A stretch of 64,000 bases of DNA from Phallus indusiatus (GCA_027605045.1 JAQFWX010000010.1:562879-626878); one strand, 5' to 3'. Shown: positions 50,988 to 62,401, counted from the stretch's first letter. Numbers and translations are program-made. Notes: generated by a model from the sequence alone, not told the origin.

Positions 50988-51984
50988 TAAGCATATCCTA
51001 TGTATGATCTGGTGATATTACATTCTATCCTTACTGCCTGTACCTCGTACATATGTACAATTCTTCTTGGAGAAACATAAAAACCATTCCAGTGGTGACG
51101 CGGCTTTCCATTTTGTTATATTCACAATTTATCGCCTTCTTTCGTTACGATTCCAGGCTCGTCACGGAGAATTTGTACCCACTCTCTTCTCCGGTTTTGA
51201 ACTGCAACGGGAGTCATTCTGAAGGATGATAGGAAAGTTCAGAAACCAATAAGAGTTTCAGAAATCTTGTTGAACTCATTGGCAGATAAACGACCATTAG
51301 GCAACTCTTCCCTTCTCTTTTCAGCTTCGATTTTTCGCACTGTCACTGGATCCCACGAACCGCCACAGATTATTTGGTATTATCTTACAATTCACCAAGT
51401 TCAGACGCAAGATTTCTTCACGTCAACGGATTTACATTCTCTTCAAGCTAAAGCCATGTATAATGTTCGTTGAACTTTAAGCCTCTGGTATTTTACACTG
51501 TACAAACGCGCATATAGCAGGTGAAATGCGGTTTCAATGTTGGATGGCAATCTTTTAAAGCTCATCAAAACTACTTAGAGACCACGTCTCCTACTTCCAA
51601 TTATGTCTATAATTCGAACGCCGAACATTTTTTTTGCCATTGATAAATAGAAACTGGCCCGGGAGAAGTTATGTGAATTATTCGTCAGTAGAGATGAACA
51701 AGTATGACATGGATAACTTTCCGGACTTACCTGCCGAGCGCAAGGGTGTGCCAGTGGGGGAGGTACAAATATCACTGAGCATCTGCACGTTAGTTTAGAC
51801 AAACCCATTACGACTCAACTCCGCCGCCTAAAAATCTACGCTCGATGGTTCAACGTCAGATACATAAGCACCCCTGTCCGGACGAGGTATCTTCTTTTAC
51901 AGAATTGTTGTCATTAGTTTCTCTGCTAATGAATAAGTACATGGCGTGACTTTCTCTCTGTAGGTGACTGGACGACTTGAACAG
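50988..51984. other. Intergenic
   Basis: About 1 kb between the ceramidase stop and the second copy of the duplicated block. Only short domain-less open frames are present. Confidence 0.45.
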
Positions 51985-54480
51985 CATTCAGGTCTGTTTG
52001 GCCAAAGAGATCTGTCGGGTATATCAGTAGCCAGGAGTTGAAATGAGAATATGGTTGCGTCAAATGTACTCCCGAAATTGTTGAAAAAATGAGTGTTTTA
52101 TCCATATTTTGCGGCATACTGACTAGAGATAGATGTTTTTTCCTCGTATTCAACATCGCGAATATACCTTTTACAATTTTGTTGGTTGTGATGAAGAAGG
52201 GATAACAAAAATATCTTGAAGCAAGGATGGTACATTCAAGTCCGACGCGAGTACCCGTTTACCTGAAGTCCCTCCGATAACCCAATCGTGAGTCCGATAG
52301 ACTAGTTCGTCATCTTGCAAAACACAAAAACACAATGACATCGGGTAGGGGATATATGCTCGTGGGAGTCAAAGATTCCTAAATTTCTTTGGGGAGGAAT
52401 ATGAGAGCAATGATCGTATTCCGAAAGAGAAGGAAGCCTACATTGGGGTGGGCAGTTCGTCGGGCCCAGGGAACGAAAACAAATGAATACGAACAATTAC
52501 CAGATTAAACGTGGAGATCAAAACCATACACAGCTCTATAAAGATACGACGTTTTTCTGCAGGGGTAACGACTGAATCGGAAATGAGATTGTGAATGGCT
52601 GGATTGAAATAAAGCCTTTGCGCGCCAAACGTGAGACTGGACACAGCTTGACACTTGAAAAGGTTATAAGATAGAATAAAAGAGAACTAGATGCGCACTT
52701 GCTCTCCTCAATATAAGTACAAGATGTGTTCAGCTGCGCGAGATCCGAGTTACAAACCATTATTCCCGTACCGCAGTTTGTCTTGCTAGAATGACATCCC
52801 CGTCGTCTCCAATCTCAATGCATTTAGAGTTGCTTGCCAAGATAATGCACCACCATAGTAAGTATGACGGAAAAAATAGTGGCCTAAGGCCATTCATCGA
52901 CACATTTGAACCCATGTGAATGGTGGTGAAAAGTACTGAGGGACCCGGCTATTTCCGGTGTGACGTGGTCAGAGTGACGCGAGACGTCTACTCTGCAGTA
53001 ACTTCCCCATCCACTCTAAATCCACTCTCCAGTCAGTCCAGGAACGCCGACTTCGTTCTCCACAATTACCTTCTCTTTATTCTGACAACGCCCTAAGCCA
53101 CCGTCCTAGCTACCCGTCTCACAGTGTCTCACCCACCCGTCGAAATAGAAGTGATTGCCGCCGCCGACTGCATTTTATTGTGTAAGAAGAGGCTTTTCCT
53201 TCTGACTGGGTTCGTTTCAGTTGCGCAAATTTGACCTTTTTTCAACAGACGTTATCCTTATCGCGGTATCACCAACCATCAATTGCAATGCACCATTGAC
53301 GAGCGCGTCTCCTTTATGTAACGTTACATTCTGAGCTCCTGAACTTTGCTCGCTATTAGCAACGAGAGAATGCCCCGCGGGTCGACAGTCGTTATAACTG
53401 TACTAAATGACACCAACGAAACACAACTTCATGTCCGTGAGTGGAGACACAAGAACTGGCTTACATAGGATTCGCCATATCGCATCTTCACCTCCGCCTC
53501 AACAGTATCGGCCATTTTGAGGTTTTTGGAACTAGGAGGAGGAAAAAAGGTGTTCGTCAAAAAAGACAATACTAGATCGCAAAGGTAGAAAGTATTGTAC
53601 AGACTCGTTCACGATGTAAGTCATCTGATAAACGTTTAGGATAGGACTATGGATATCCTTCAACAATGACGTCGCGTTCTTGTTGCACCTCCATGCGTGT
53701 TCCCATCCAGCGGCCGGCCTAAACGTTGGAATCGAGCTGCAAGACTCCAACCCGCAGCGCCACCCCACGCTTACACTTCTGTGTATAGTCCTGACATCAC
53801 CCTACTAAAATGGTTTTGTAGAGGCATCGGTGTCAGCGTTGCCTCTGACCTGGTTTGAGATGGACACCTTCTGCGGCATAATTGTCGTTTTTGCGAAGAT
53901 GACTGTGAGCATAGTGCATTTATAGATTGGATGTTTTGTCTTTCTGAAAAGGGCAGTGCGTATTTGTGTTGTTATGTTCTCAAGTTACTGAGAATGATGT
54001 CTTTCTTCAGAAACTATTGGATATTCACTTATTCTGTCTTTGCTGTCCCTGTTGGGAGAACGTATACCATTCGTTAATAAAGGAGAACGTTTTTGATCCT
54101 CAGGTCTCAGTTCTCGCCGCTTTTTGTTTGTTCGCTCGTACTCCTTTTTTTCCCTCGCTTCATCTAACACAACGACTTTGCCTCGCCATAACTATTGACT
54201 TACAAACACTGATCTTCGCTCCTCGAGCAGTTCACGTCTTTGTTACCCCGTTGGATGGGGAGGGAGTGGAAGTATTTCATGACCACGGCGCTTCTGAGCA
54301 GTCTGCACTGACCCAATCGACCACCTTTTGGACATCGGGAGGATTTGATTGAACGTTGGGCGACTGCAGTCTACATACATATTAAACTCTCAAAGTTTGT
54401 GTTTTTTTTTCGCGCGAGCAGCTGTGGCCAATGACACTGTAAATATTCATTCGTAACTACAGAAAAAAAAAGGAAGAATA
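51985..54480 (+). repeat. Noncoding half of a segmental duplication, copy B
   Basis: Same orientation and order as 29085-31900 (shared words are listed there), with many small indels. It runs directly into the DUF6535 copy 3 gene just as copy A runs into copy 2. The open frame at 53966-54352 is not conserved in copy A, so it is probably not a gene. No gene is supported. Confidence 0.75.
52930..53330 (+). repeat. Noncoding repeat, copy 3 of 3
   Basis: Third copy of the block starting CCCGGCTATTTCCGGTGTGA. It is shorter than the other two: part of the middle is missing. Confidence 0.65.
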
Positions 54481-54709
54481 GTTTAAATTTTAATCAGAGC
54501 CTGAGCACCCTTTGAAATATGAGTGTATGCGCTTGATAAGTAGCCCCACCCTTCAACAACGGTACATTCGAGGTATTATAGCGATATTCTCGGCTATCTG
54601 TACACTAATCCGCGACACGTAGTTCTTGATCTATTTGACGGGGTGTCTTTGACCAAATGGACTCGAACACCTTTTTCATCCAATTAGCTACCGAGTGATA
54701 GTTTTTATG

Positions 54710-56590
54710 CTAGATAAATATCTTAGTAAGGGGACTTTCAATAACGATGAAATCTATGAAACAAAGTACCTCAGACACTTGAGCACGCTCTTCAGTATCG
54801 TGGTCCTTTTCTGATGCTGAATTCTCAGGTGCAGATTTATCGGCAGTGGCCTCAAGTTGCGTGTGAGACACGCCTATAAGTTGTCCAAACTCGCGCGCAG
54901 ATGCCGCTAGTGCAGAACGAACCTTGTCCCTGACTTCCTCATTCCTCCGACATTCATAAGGTAAGTTTTTCAAGTCGTCTGATCGCGCGAGTTCATTCAT
55001 AGCGGCAAATAGCTCGTCCAACTTCTCTCTGTCAATCTTCGATTTCACAAGTAGGAAATACCATTTCGTTTCCTGTCGGCACCACACAAGAGCTTTCCAT
55101 AGTTGTACAAGCACGGAGGGGCTGTAAAAAATCGTGAACAGGGTATTCTTCTTCGGACCCACGGATTCGAAGAGGTCCATTAAAATTGGAAATATCCTCG
55201 TTGCTTCCCGGTCAAGATAATGATGATTTGCCAAGTTATGAAAGCATTTTGAGAAGTGGGAAACTGCATCCGGATCGTTCAGGAGGATTGTGAATAGATG
55301 GTGCCGGTTCTGTGGTACGAGCACTAACAGCAGCATGAACAGGAGAGGTGTGTAATACGAGAGTTTTGGATCGAAATCTCCAGAGTACCATCGATATATG
55401 AGAGAGAGGTTGTGGAAATTCGTAGCATGCAAGCGATTTTCCAGATGAGAGATCGAGCGGACCATGTTCCATAGAGCATAAACTGCATCCCATCTGGCGT
55501 GATCTGTCATAGACTCGCACCTGAATGAGTCCACGCAGCAAATCTCTGTGAAAAAACGGAGGGCATCCTCTAATGTCCTAGGGTTACCACGGACAATGAA
55601 TGAAGAATGGTCAAAAAAGCTGTGAAACACATGTTCCAAGGACCCCTGTCTCTCTTCCTTGTCGGCGATGAGCGGATCATCAGAGGTGAGGTTACGATAA
55701 ATGGCGACTAGGAGGAGACAGTACGTTGTATCAGTTTTAGCTTCCGATGAATAGTCGGGTTCACCGAGTTTAAAGTAATGAAACAGGTAATCAAAATTCC
55801 ACCATCCCAGTTCTTTACTATCAAAGCGTACTAACCCCGCATTACGGATAAGCTCACGGGTGGGATTGAATTTCCAATTGAATAGACCTCCGGTTCCATG
55901 GGTGAGTATATGCACAGCCACTGTATCGTCAATTGATGTGTTCTTTAAGAGATAACACCATATGGCCAGTGGAAGACTAAAATCTCCGTTCATGGCATCA
56001 AGGAGAGTTTGGCGCTTCGGATTATATTGTAACGCGGTCTCCGCAATGCAAAGATAGCTTTGATACTCTCCTTCCTCCAGCTGACTTTCTACCACATCGG
56101 AAATAGACCGGAGTAGTTCCCAGTGATCATACTGATAAGTCGTGAGACCGAAACACAGCCCATGACGTATATCCACTGCATTCGTTTCACTGATTTCCAA
56201 AGTACGAAAGAGATCGTTTTCGACCACACAGTGGAATTGTTCGCTGATGATTGGATGCACAGCTGCGCACCGTGCAATAATTCGATGAACACTTCGGTTT
56301 GGAGAAGTCTCACGGAGCCAATCGACCACCTCAAAGTCAAGGAATGTTGCGTGTTTGACCGCTTTTTTTATATTCTCTTCTCTCCATTTTGTGAATTTCG
56401 GCAGGTTGTAAGAAAATATAGTGGATCGAATTCTTTGAAAACCACAGCCCATCGCACCAGCTAACTTTGAAATGAACATAAATCCATGTCCGACGAGGCT
56501 TTGGGAATAGCGAACGAGATGCCCAACAGTATGCCGAGCTTCAAAACCTATTTGTCTCCAGAGAGCTTGAAGACCCTTGTTTATGGTTCC
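54710..56590 (-). pseudogene. DUF6535 copy 3, 3' part (after the retroelement)
   Basis: This is the C-terminal part of a DUF6535 gene split by the Ty3/Gypsy element at 56591. It is open from the insertion point to 54710 and closely resembles copy 2 (FMFISKLAGAMGCGFQ, FTKWREENIKKAVKHATFLD, ELGWWNFDYLFHYFKLG, ARSDDLKNLPYECRR, DKDHDTEERAQVSEVLCF). It stops at a TAG (54712-54710) where copy 2 has a Gln CAG, which removes the conserved amphipathic tail of about 27 residues. The reading frame continues across the insertion site if the element and one target copy are ignored. Confidence 0.85.
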
Positions 56591-56987
56591 TGTTAGGGCT
56601 ACTCAGCTCACACTAGAGGGAGGGGATCCTAAGTACTATATTGGAAGATAACTATACTACTCACCTAGAGGGAGGGGATCCTAAGAGAACAAGCTTAGGG
56701 ACCCTCACTCTAGGTACAGCTACTATATACATAAAACGACGACGCGGCGTGCGGCCCTGACACAGCTAAGTGCCAGGCGCCCAAGCCGAGCCTAAGCGAC
56801 GTGATGTCACGGGCATCACGCCGTGCACGAGTGCGCAACGCGCGCGAGTAGAGAAGGTGAAATATGGACAGAGAGAATAAACGGACGGTAGAGGTAATGC
56901 ACGGGAAATATAAATAAGATAGGAATAGATATATACCGATGATAATAAATAAGGAAAAATGAGGGGACGCGGTAGCGTACCCTGACA
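56591..56987 (-). repeat. 3' LTR of the chromovirus (397 bp)
   Basis: Bounded by TG...CA. Contains two 52-bp tandem units (starts at 56613 and 56665, each beginning CTAGAGGGAGGGGATCCTAAG-type sequence). A TATATA lies ~33 bases upstream of AAGCTTGTTCT on the coding strand. The solo LTR at 37.5 kb also has two units. Confidence 0.93.
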
Positions 56988-57000
56988 CCACCCCCCCTTC
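56988..57000 (-). promoter_or_regulatory. Polypurine tract
   Basis: On the coding strand GAAGGGGGGGTGG lies directly before the 3' LTR, the expected place for plus-strand priming. Confidence 0.85.
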
Positions 57001-60000
57001 AACGAGGCGGCGTCCCGACGCCTGTAGCTTCGACTAATGATGCTTGCAACTTGGAGAAATCGAACCGAGGGTGACGATGGAAAAGGAGACCATTTATCGA
57101 GCGCGGCGCACTCGGGTGCTCACGGTGGAACTGCCTAATGAGATCTGGGGCTGCAATATTCGACTCGGGTTCCCATTGATCATGCTCGGGACCATAGCCT
57201 TCCCAACGCACCTTATATTCGAGTCGTCTCCGGAATACACGACTGTCCAAAATCCGTTCCACGACATAGTGCTCACTGTCATCTTTGATCTCTGGAGGTG
57301 GTGGAGCCTTGACACGACGACCCGGGATTGTATCTTCAACCTTTGGACGCAACTTTCCGACGTGGAATACTGGATGAAGCCTTGACATCGACAGTGGTAA
57401 ACGCAGCTTATATGCGTGCGACCCGACCTTGCTGACTATCGGAAAAGGCCCTAAGTACCGATGCGATAACTTGGCGGAGGGCCTGGTGGTACGAATGTCG
57501 CTCGAATCCAGGTATACCTTGTCGCCAACCTTGTATTCAGGTGCCGGGATGTGTTTCCGATTGTAGTACTTGGCCATCTCGTCCTTCGACTTGGCTATAG
57601 CGGCCTTGGCTTCCTCTATCGTCGACTCCATGCGCGTCTTGAACTCATTGACAGATTCGATCTTGGAGTCGGCAACCAGCGGTTCGAATCCCATACGAGG
57701 ATGTCGTCCAGTGTCGAGCTCGAACGGTGTCGCGCGCGTTGCTGAGTGTACGTGGTTGTTATATGCGAATTCAGCCAAGGGCAGTATCTGGTCCCAGTCG
57801 TCCTGTCGCTCAGAGGTGAAAAGTCGAAGGTATTGTTCGACTTCTGCGTTGACACGCTCTGTCTGACCATCAGTTTGAGGATGATACGCCGTAGAGGGTG
57901 CAAGCCGTATGCCAAGGAGCCTAGAAAGCTCCTGTGTGAAGCGGGACGCGAACTGGGGGCCCCTGTCAGAGATCACCTTCATGGGGAGACCATGGAGCTT
58001 CCAGACGTGTTGAAGGTACAGACGGGCCAGACCTGTCGCGTCAAGTGTCGTAAATGTCGGCACAAAATGAACCCGTTTAGTGAGAGAGTCGACGACAGAG
58101 AGGATCGCGTCAAAACCGTTGGATTCTGGTAGCTCCACGATGAAGTCGACTGAGATGTGTTCCCAAGGTCGACTTGGCACTTCTGTGGGTCGGAGAAGGC
58201 CATAGGGAGCATGACGAGACGGTTTCGTACGTAGACACATGTCGCAGGCCTCGACATAGCGTTGGACATACCTAGAGACACCTGGCCACCAGAAGGTGCG
58301 CGAAACGAGCTCGAGAGTCTTGAAACGACCCGGGTGACCACCGAGTTTGGTGTCGTGGTGTCTGGAGAGGATTTTCCAACGCAACTCGTCGACATTTGGC
58401 ACGTAAACCTTGCCACGATAATAGAGGAGGTCCTGGTCTTCAAACCATTCCGATGAGTGAGCTGAACGACCACCCAGTGCACGAAGTGTTGCAACGGCTT
58501 TGGAAACGCTATCTTCGACCTTGCCTTCCCGATTGGCCTTGCGAATCTGGCGTAGCAGGTCCTCCTCCTCCCCTTTAAGGCGGAATGTTTGCAGAGCGTT
58601 GATTGCAAACATTTCGGGTCGGATTAGGGTGACGCCACGATTGTCGTCCTTTCCCGAGCCATGATCTGGGCGGCGGGATAAGCCATCAGGTTTACCCATC
58701 GACTTACCCGGTATATGCTGTAGGGTGAAGTCGAATCGCGAGAGATATACTGACCATCTAGCTTGACGACGATTGAGGTTACGCGCGGACATGAAATACT
58801 CGAGATTCTTGTGATCAGTCCGTATGTCGATAGGGTGAGATGCGCCTTCGAGAAAGTGTCGCCATTCCTCCAAAGATCGTATGATAGCGAGCATCTCCTT
58901 GTCGTGAATCTCATAGTTGCGTTCGACAGGGCTGAGGGCCTTCGAGAAGAACGCAACAGGGTGCCATTTACCATCCTCGTTTGACAACTGTGAGAGAACC
59001 GCGCCTGTTGCAAAGTCGGAGCTGTCTGCTTCAACCCGGTAGGGATTAGCGGGGTTGGGAATGAGAAGAATGGGGGCAGAGGTGATTGACGACTTCAGAG
59101 TATCGAAAGCATGCTGACAGGTGTCGGACCAGACGAAGGGCGTATCCTTCTTGGTTAACCCGAACATGGGATTGGCAATACGCGCGAAATCCTTGATAAA
59201 CCGACGGTAGAAGTTGGCGAAGCCCAAGAAGGACTGAACCTCAGTGACGTTCTTCGGGATGGGCCAGTCTCTGACACCCGAGACCTTCGCGGGATCCATC
59301 TCGACTGTGTTCTCGGAAATGACAACACCCAAGTACTCGATCTTAGTCCGGCAGAACTCGCACTTCTCTGCTTTGAGATACAGCTTGTGCTCGCGGAGAC
59401 GTTCGAGAACGCGTCGTGTTACCTGGTTGTGCTGTTCCCGATCCCGAGTGTAGATGAGAATGTTGTCGATATAGACGGCAACGACACCTTCTGAGATCAT
59501 GTCCTCGAAGATCTCGTTCATCATCGTCTGGAAGGTCGCAGGGCTATTTGTGAGACCAAAGAACATTACCAGAGGTTCGAAAAGGCCGCGGTTGGTGCGG
59601 AAAGCAGCCTTCCACTCGTCTCTTTCCTTTATCCGCACATTGTTGTAACCCCAGTGCACGTCCAGCTTGGTAAAGTACCGGGCACCTTGCAATTTGTTGA
59701 TGAGCTCTGAGATCAGGGGCAGCGGGTAACGGTTCTTAATCGTCATAGCATTCAATGCCCGATAGTCCTGGATGAGACGAAGAGAGCCATCTTTCTTCTT
59801 AATGAAGAATACCGGGGACGCCATGGGCGACTTGGAGGGTCGGATTCGTCCAGACGCAAGGTTTTCTTCTAGAAACGCGTCTAACTCGGCCTGCTCGTTG
59901 GGCGACAATGGGTAGATCTTGCACGACTTGGGCTCAGAGCCTGGCACAAGCTCTATCGGGTGATCCCACTTCTTCGACTGCGGCAACGAATCGAACGACT

Positions 60001-61117
60001 CTTTCGAGAAAATGTCGGCAAAGTCGTGGAACCTCTCTGGCACGATATCCCGAAAGCCCTTGGGAGCTGGTGCGTCTGCGTTGTTGGCGTGGGCCTGAGC
60101 CAGTCGCTGGGAGATGGTCTCGGTGGCATATATGCGGTGAGTGTCGGGCTCGTCGGGTAGCATTGATATCGCGAACAGTCGATCACCCTCTTCAATTTCA
60201 GACTCGATGTCGACCAGGTCTGGTATGTCAGGATCATCGGCCTCAGTGTCGTCGAGCTCTGGCAGAGGTGCGTGTCGGATCTGTTGGAACGCGCGCTTAG
60301 AGAGCTTACCCGCTGGCCAGCGTGGGGCACAAGACCGACAACTGGGGCTGCAGCGCATGAACTCTACTTGACCAGTTGTGTAGTCTATGACGGGATTGTG
60401 AGCCTTGAACCACGGCAGTCCAAACAGGACGGGATACTTGAGCGAGGTAACGGCGAACAAGGTGCGTTCAGAGTGATCCCGAAAGCGAACAACGAGGTCG
60501 ACAACGTGGGTGATAGAGCCAGCGTGGTTGGGCGTACCGTCGACGTTAAACACGGGAATGGGTTTAGCAAGGCGTACGGAGGGAAGCCGATGTTTCTCGA
60601 CAAAGTCGCGATCGAGGAACATACCGCTAGCCCCGGTGTCCAGCATGGCCTTGCTGTGCAGCAGGGCTCCAGTGTCCACACTCTGTAGCTCTACCGGAAT
60701 CTCTAGCTTCTGCGTGCCTGCGGTAGCTGCGAGTCGGTATTCCTTTGGCAATGCACGACGTTGAGAAGGCGACAGCATACATGGGGTAGAAACAGAACGT
60801 GTGGCAGGTGGAGGCGATTCTTTGGGTTTGTCAGGGGATGCAGCAGGGGTAGTTAGATTCGAATCAGAAGTGTCATTTTGTTCGCGATCTATGTACAAAA
60901 CGTCGAATCTATTAGATGTCGGCAACGAGGGTGCATCTATCACTTGTCGCCGTTTTGAAAATCCTCTACCTCTGCTGCAGCTACAGTCTCGCCTTGGGTC
61001 AGAGCGGAGTCGCCACGCGCCTGGGCTTCCAACGCGTCCTTCTGGGCCAACAAATGTGCGATATTGTCGTCCAATTCGTCGGGCTGGAGATACCGAATGT
61101 CGTATGCGCGAGGGCAT
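56999..61117 (-). CDS. pol: Chromovirus Pol (protease, RT, RNase H, integrase, chromodomain)
   Basis: An uninterrupted frame of 1372 codons, opening just after an in-frame TGA. Retropepsin motif DTGAS is at residues 160-164. The reverse transcriptase has the palm (RALNAMTIKNRYPLPLISEL, GLTNSPATFQTMMN) and a catalytic box written YIDN (549-552), where most relatives have YxDD. RNase H follows (VEADSSDFATGAVLS, KEMLAIIRSLEEWRHFL, RTDHKNLEYF). The integrase has an HHCC zinc finger (HHDTKLGGHPGRF, CDMCLRTK) and a D,D,E core (SVDFIVELP, VISDRGPQFAS, AYHPQTDGQTERVN). A C-terminal chromodomain (about 1283-1331, YVVERILDSRVFRRRLEYKV, WEGYGPEHDQWEP) probably guides integration to heterochromatin. It overlaps gag in the -1 frame, so expression needs a -1 frameshift or reinitiation. 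It contains the whole catalytic set without stops. Confidence 0.93.
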   Translation of the reverse strand: MPSRIRHSVSPARRIGRQYRTFVGPEGRVGSPGAWRLRSDPRRDCSCSRGRGFSKRRQVIDAPSLPTSNRFDVLYIDREQNDTSDSNLTTPAASPDKPKESPPPATRSVSTPCMLSPSQRRALPKEYRLAATAGTQKLEIPVELQSVDTGALLHSKAMLDTGASGMFLDRDFVEKHRLPSVRLAKPIPVFNVDGTPNHAGSITHVVDLVVRFRDHSERTLFAVTSLKYPVLFGLPWFKAHNPVIDYTTGQVEFMRCSPSCRSCAPRWPAGKLSKRAFQQIRHAPLPELDDTEADDPDIPDLVDIESEIEEGDRLFAISMLPDEPDTHRIYATETISQRLAQAHANNADAPAPKGFRDIVPERFHDFADIFSKESFDSLPQSKKWDHPIELVPGSEPKSCKIYPLSPNEQAELDAFLEENLASGRIRPSKSPMASPVFFIKKKDGSLRLIQDYRALNAMTIKNRYPLPLISELINKLQGARYFTKLDVHWGYNNVRIKERDEWKAAFRTNRGLFEPLVMFFGLTNSPATFQTMMNEIFEDMISEGVVAVYIDNILIYTRDREQHNQVTRRVLERLREHKLYLKAEKCEFCRTKIEYLGVVISENTVEMDPAKVSGVRDWPIPKNVTEVQSFLGFANFYRRFIKDFARIANPMFGLTKKDTPFVWSDTCQHAFDTLKSSITSAPILLIPNPANPYRVEADSSDFATGAVLSQLSNEDGKWHPVAFFSKALSPVERNYEIHDKEMLAIIRSLEEWRHFLEGASHPIDIRTDHKNLEYFMSARNLNRRQARWSVYLSRFDFTLQHIPGKSMGKPDGLSRRPDHGSGKDDNRGVTLIRPEMFAINALQTFRLKGEEEDLLRQIRKANREGKVEDSVSKAVATLRALGGRSAHSSEWFEDQDLLYYRGKVYVPNVDELRWKILSRHHDTKLGGHPGRFKTLELVSRTFWWPGVSRYVQRYVEACDMCLRTKPSRHAPYGLLRPTEVPSRPWEHISVDFIVELPESNGFDAILSVVDSLTKRVHFVPTFTTLDATGLARLYLQHVWKLHGLPMKVISDRGPQFASRFTQELSRLLGIRLAPSTAYHPQTDGQTERVNAEVEQYLRLFTSERQDDWDQILPLAEFAYNNHVHSATRATPFELDTGRHPRMGFEPLVADSKIESVNEFKTRMESTIEEAKAAIAKSKDEMAKYYNRKHIPAPEYKVGDKVYLDSSDIRTTRPSAKLSHRYLGPFPIVSKVGSHAYKLRLPLSMSRLHPVFHVGKLRPKVEDTIPGRRVKAPPPPEIKDDSEHYVVERILDSRVFRRRLEYKVRWEGYGPEHDQWEPESNIAAPDLIRQFHREHPSAPRSINGLLFHRHPRFDFSKLQASLVEATGVGTPPR

Positions 61118-62250
61118 TCACGAGCCCAATGGCCTGTTGCTCCACAACGATGACATCTGGTTGATTCCGGGCCTAAGCGTCGACGAGCAGCGTCAACGTC
61201 CATCGGGTCATGTCTAACCTGGGATGTAGGAGCAGAAGCCGCAGGCCTAGGAGGCAACGTGGGCACGAGTTGAGGTGCTGGCCTGGGAGGTGGGTAAGAA
61301 GGAGCTTGATAGGAAGGGGCAGGGGGCCTCCTCTGGATCTGGAGGGTCTGATACGACGGAAAAGGGTTGGGACGGGGTCGATTAATGGGGACAATCGCGG
61401 GATTCGTCTGAACCGTTCCAGAGCCTACGAGTCGGCGACGAGCAGCAGTGAAAGCCTCGTTGGCACGCCTGTCCATGTCAAACATGCGTGCTTGCCTGAT
61501 CCAGCCCTCGTAGTCGTGAAGTGCGGGTCGGTCCTTCATCGTCGCTACCAGAGATGCAATTGTCGGGTCCAAACCGTTACGAAAGTACGTGTTAATGGCG
61601 AGTCCTTCCGTAAAGCCAGCGTGCTCAATGAGCACGCGGAAGGCATCCACATACTCTTCTACAGTCCTGTTGCCTTGGACATAGCGGTTGGAATAGAGGG
61701 TGTTGATGGCATCCTCTTGCTCGGATTGTGGAAAGAAATCAGCCTTGAATCGTTCCCGAAAGGCATTCCAGTCCGCGAAGGGCTTCTCTCCTCTTTGATA
61801 CTTTTTCAGCATAGATTCGCTGAAGGTAAGGGCGCGGCCTTCATTCATGTACGACATCGCCCAGCCGATTTTGAGTTCATCAGTCTCGAAGTCGCGACTG
61901 CATATACTCATGTAAAACTCGACGGTGTTCCAGAAGGCACGACCCTTGGAGCGATCTCCGTCGAACGAAGGAGGTACAGCAGGTCGGGTATTTCGGGAAG
62001 AACGTGAACTGGCTTGATGCTCAGGAGCCGGTGGTTGTCCAGGTGAGGACGCGTCGTCAACAGGGGTGTTTTGGGTAGGAGCAGCTCTAGCCGCATCTCG
62101 GATGCTCCGTAGGACCTCAATCATCTGTGAGGACTGGGATTCCTGTCTTGCCATGCGGGCGTCCATTTCCGCGAATTGCCGCATAATAATAGTCGCCACA
62201 TCTTCGAGGGTGACGATTTGGGGTGCAGAGGGTGGGGGTGAGGAATCCAT
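60940..62250 (-). CDS. gag: Chromovirus Gag (nucleocapsid with CCHC knuckle)
   Basis: The Gag polyprotein forms the virus-like particle and packages RNA. The start is taken at the ATG at 62250 (MDSSPPPSAPQIVTLEDVA), giving 436 residues; the frame stays open upstream to an in-frame ATG at 62364 (MKNRARRR), in the leader. A coiled-coil-like N-terminus is followed by a retrotransposon-gag capsid region (NTVEFYMSICSRDFE, FADWNAFRERFKADFFP, TVEEYVDAFRVLIEHAG). A Pro-rich linker leads to one zinc knuckle, CHRCGATGHWARECP (~residue 365). It ends at 60940, inside the pol frame, overlapping it by 178 nt. Confidence 0.9.
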   Translation of the reverse strand: MDSSPPPSAPQIVTLEDVATIIMRQFAEMDARMARQESQSSQMIEVLRSIRDAARAAPTQNTPVDDASSPGQPPAPEHQASSRSSRNTRPAVPPSFDGDRSKGRAFWNTVEFYMSICSRDFETDELKIGWAMSYMNEGRALTFSESMLKKYQRGEKPFADWNAFRERFKADFFPQSEQEDAINTLYSNRYVQGNRTVEEYVDAFRVLIEHAGFTEGLAINTYFRNGLDPTIASLVATMKDRPALHDYEGWIRQARMFDMDRRANEAFTAARRRLVGSGTVQTNPAIVPINRPRPNPFPSYQTLQIQRRPPAPSYQAPSYPPPRPAPQLVPTLPPRPAASAPTSQVRHDPMDVDAARRRLGPESTRCHRCGATGHWARECPRAYDIRYLQPDELDDNIAHLLAQKDALEAQARGDSALTQGETVAAAEVEDFQNGDK

Positions 62251-62401
62251 GAGAGAGAGAGAAAGGAAAAAGGGTTTTAGGACGGAGCAGAGGGGTCGGT
62301 TATAGACGGGACTCGAGGGGAAAATACGACGCTGCGATAGTCGGCGTCGAGCGCGATTTTTCAATGGCGAGTGTCGATAAAAACGACCAGTCTACGAGTA
62401 G

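Noticed and set aside
53966..54352. 128-codon + strand open frame in the duplicated block
   Set aside because: The homologous block at 31.5-31.9 kb does not keep the frame, so it is probably chance.
61210..62007. 265-codon + strand open frame opposite gag
   Set aside because: Shadow of the gag coding strand with no own motifs.
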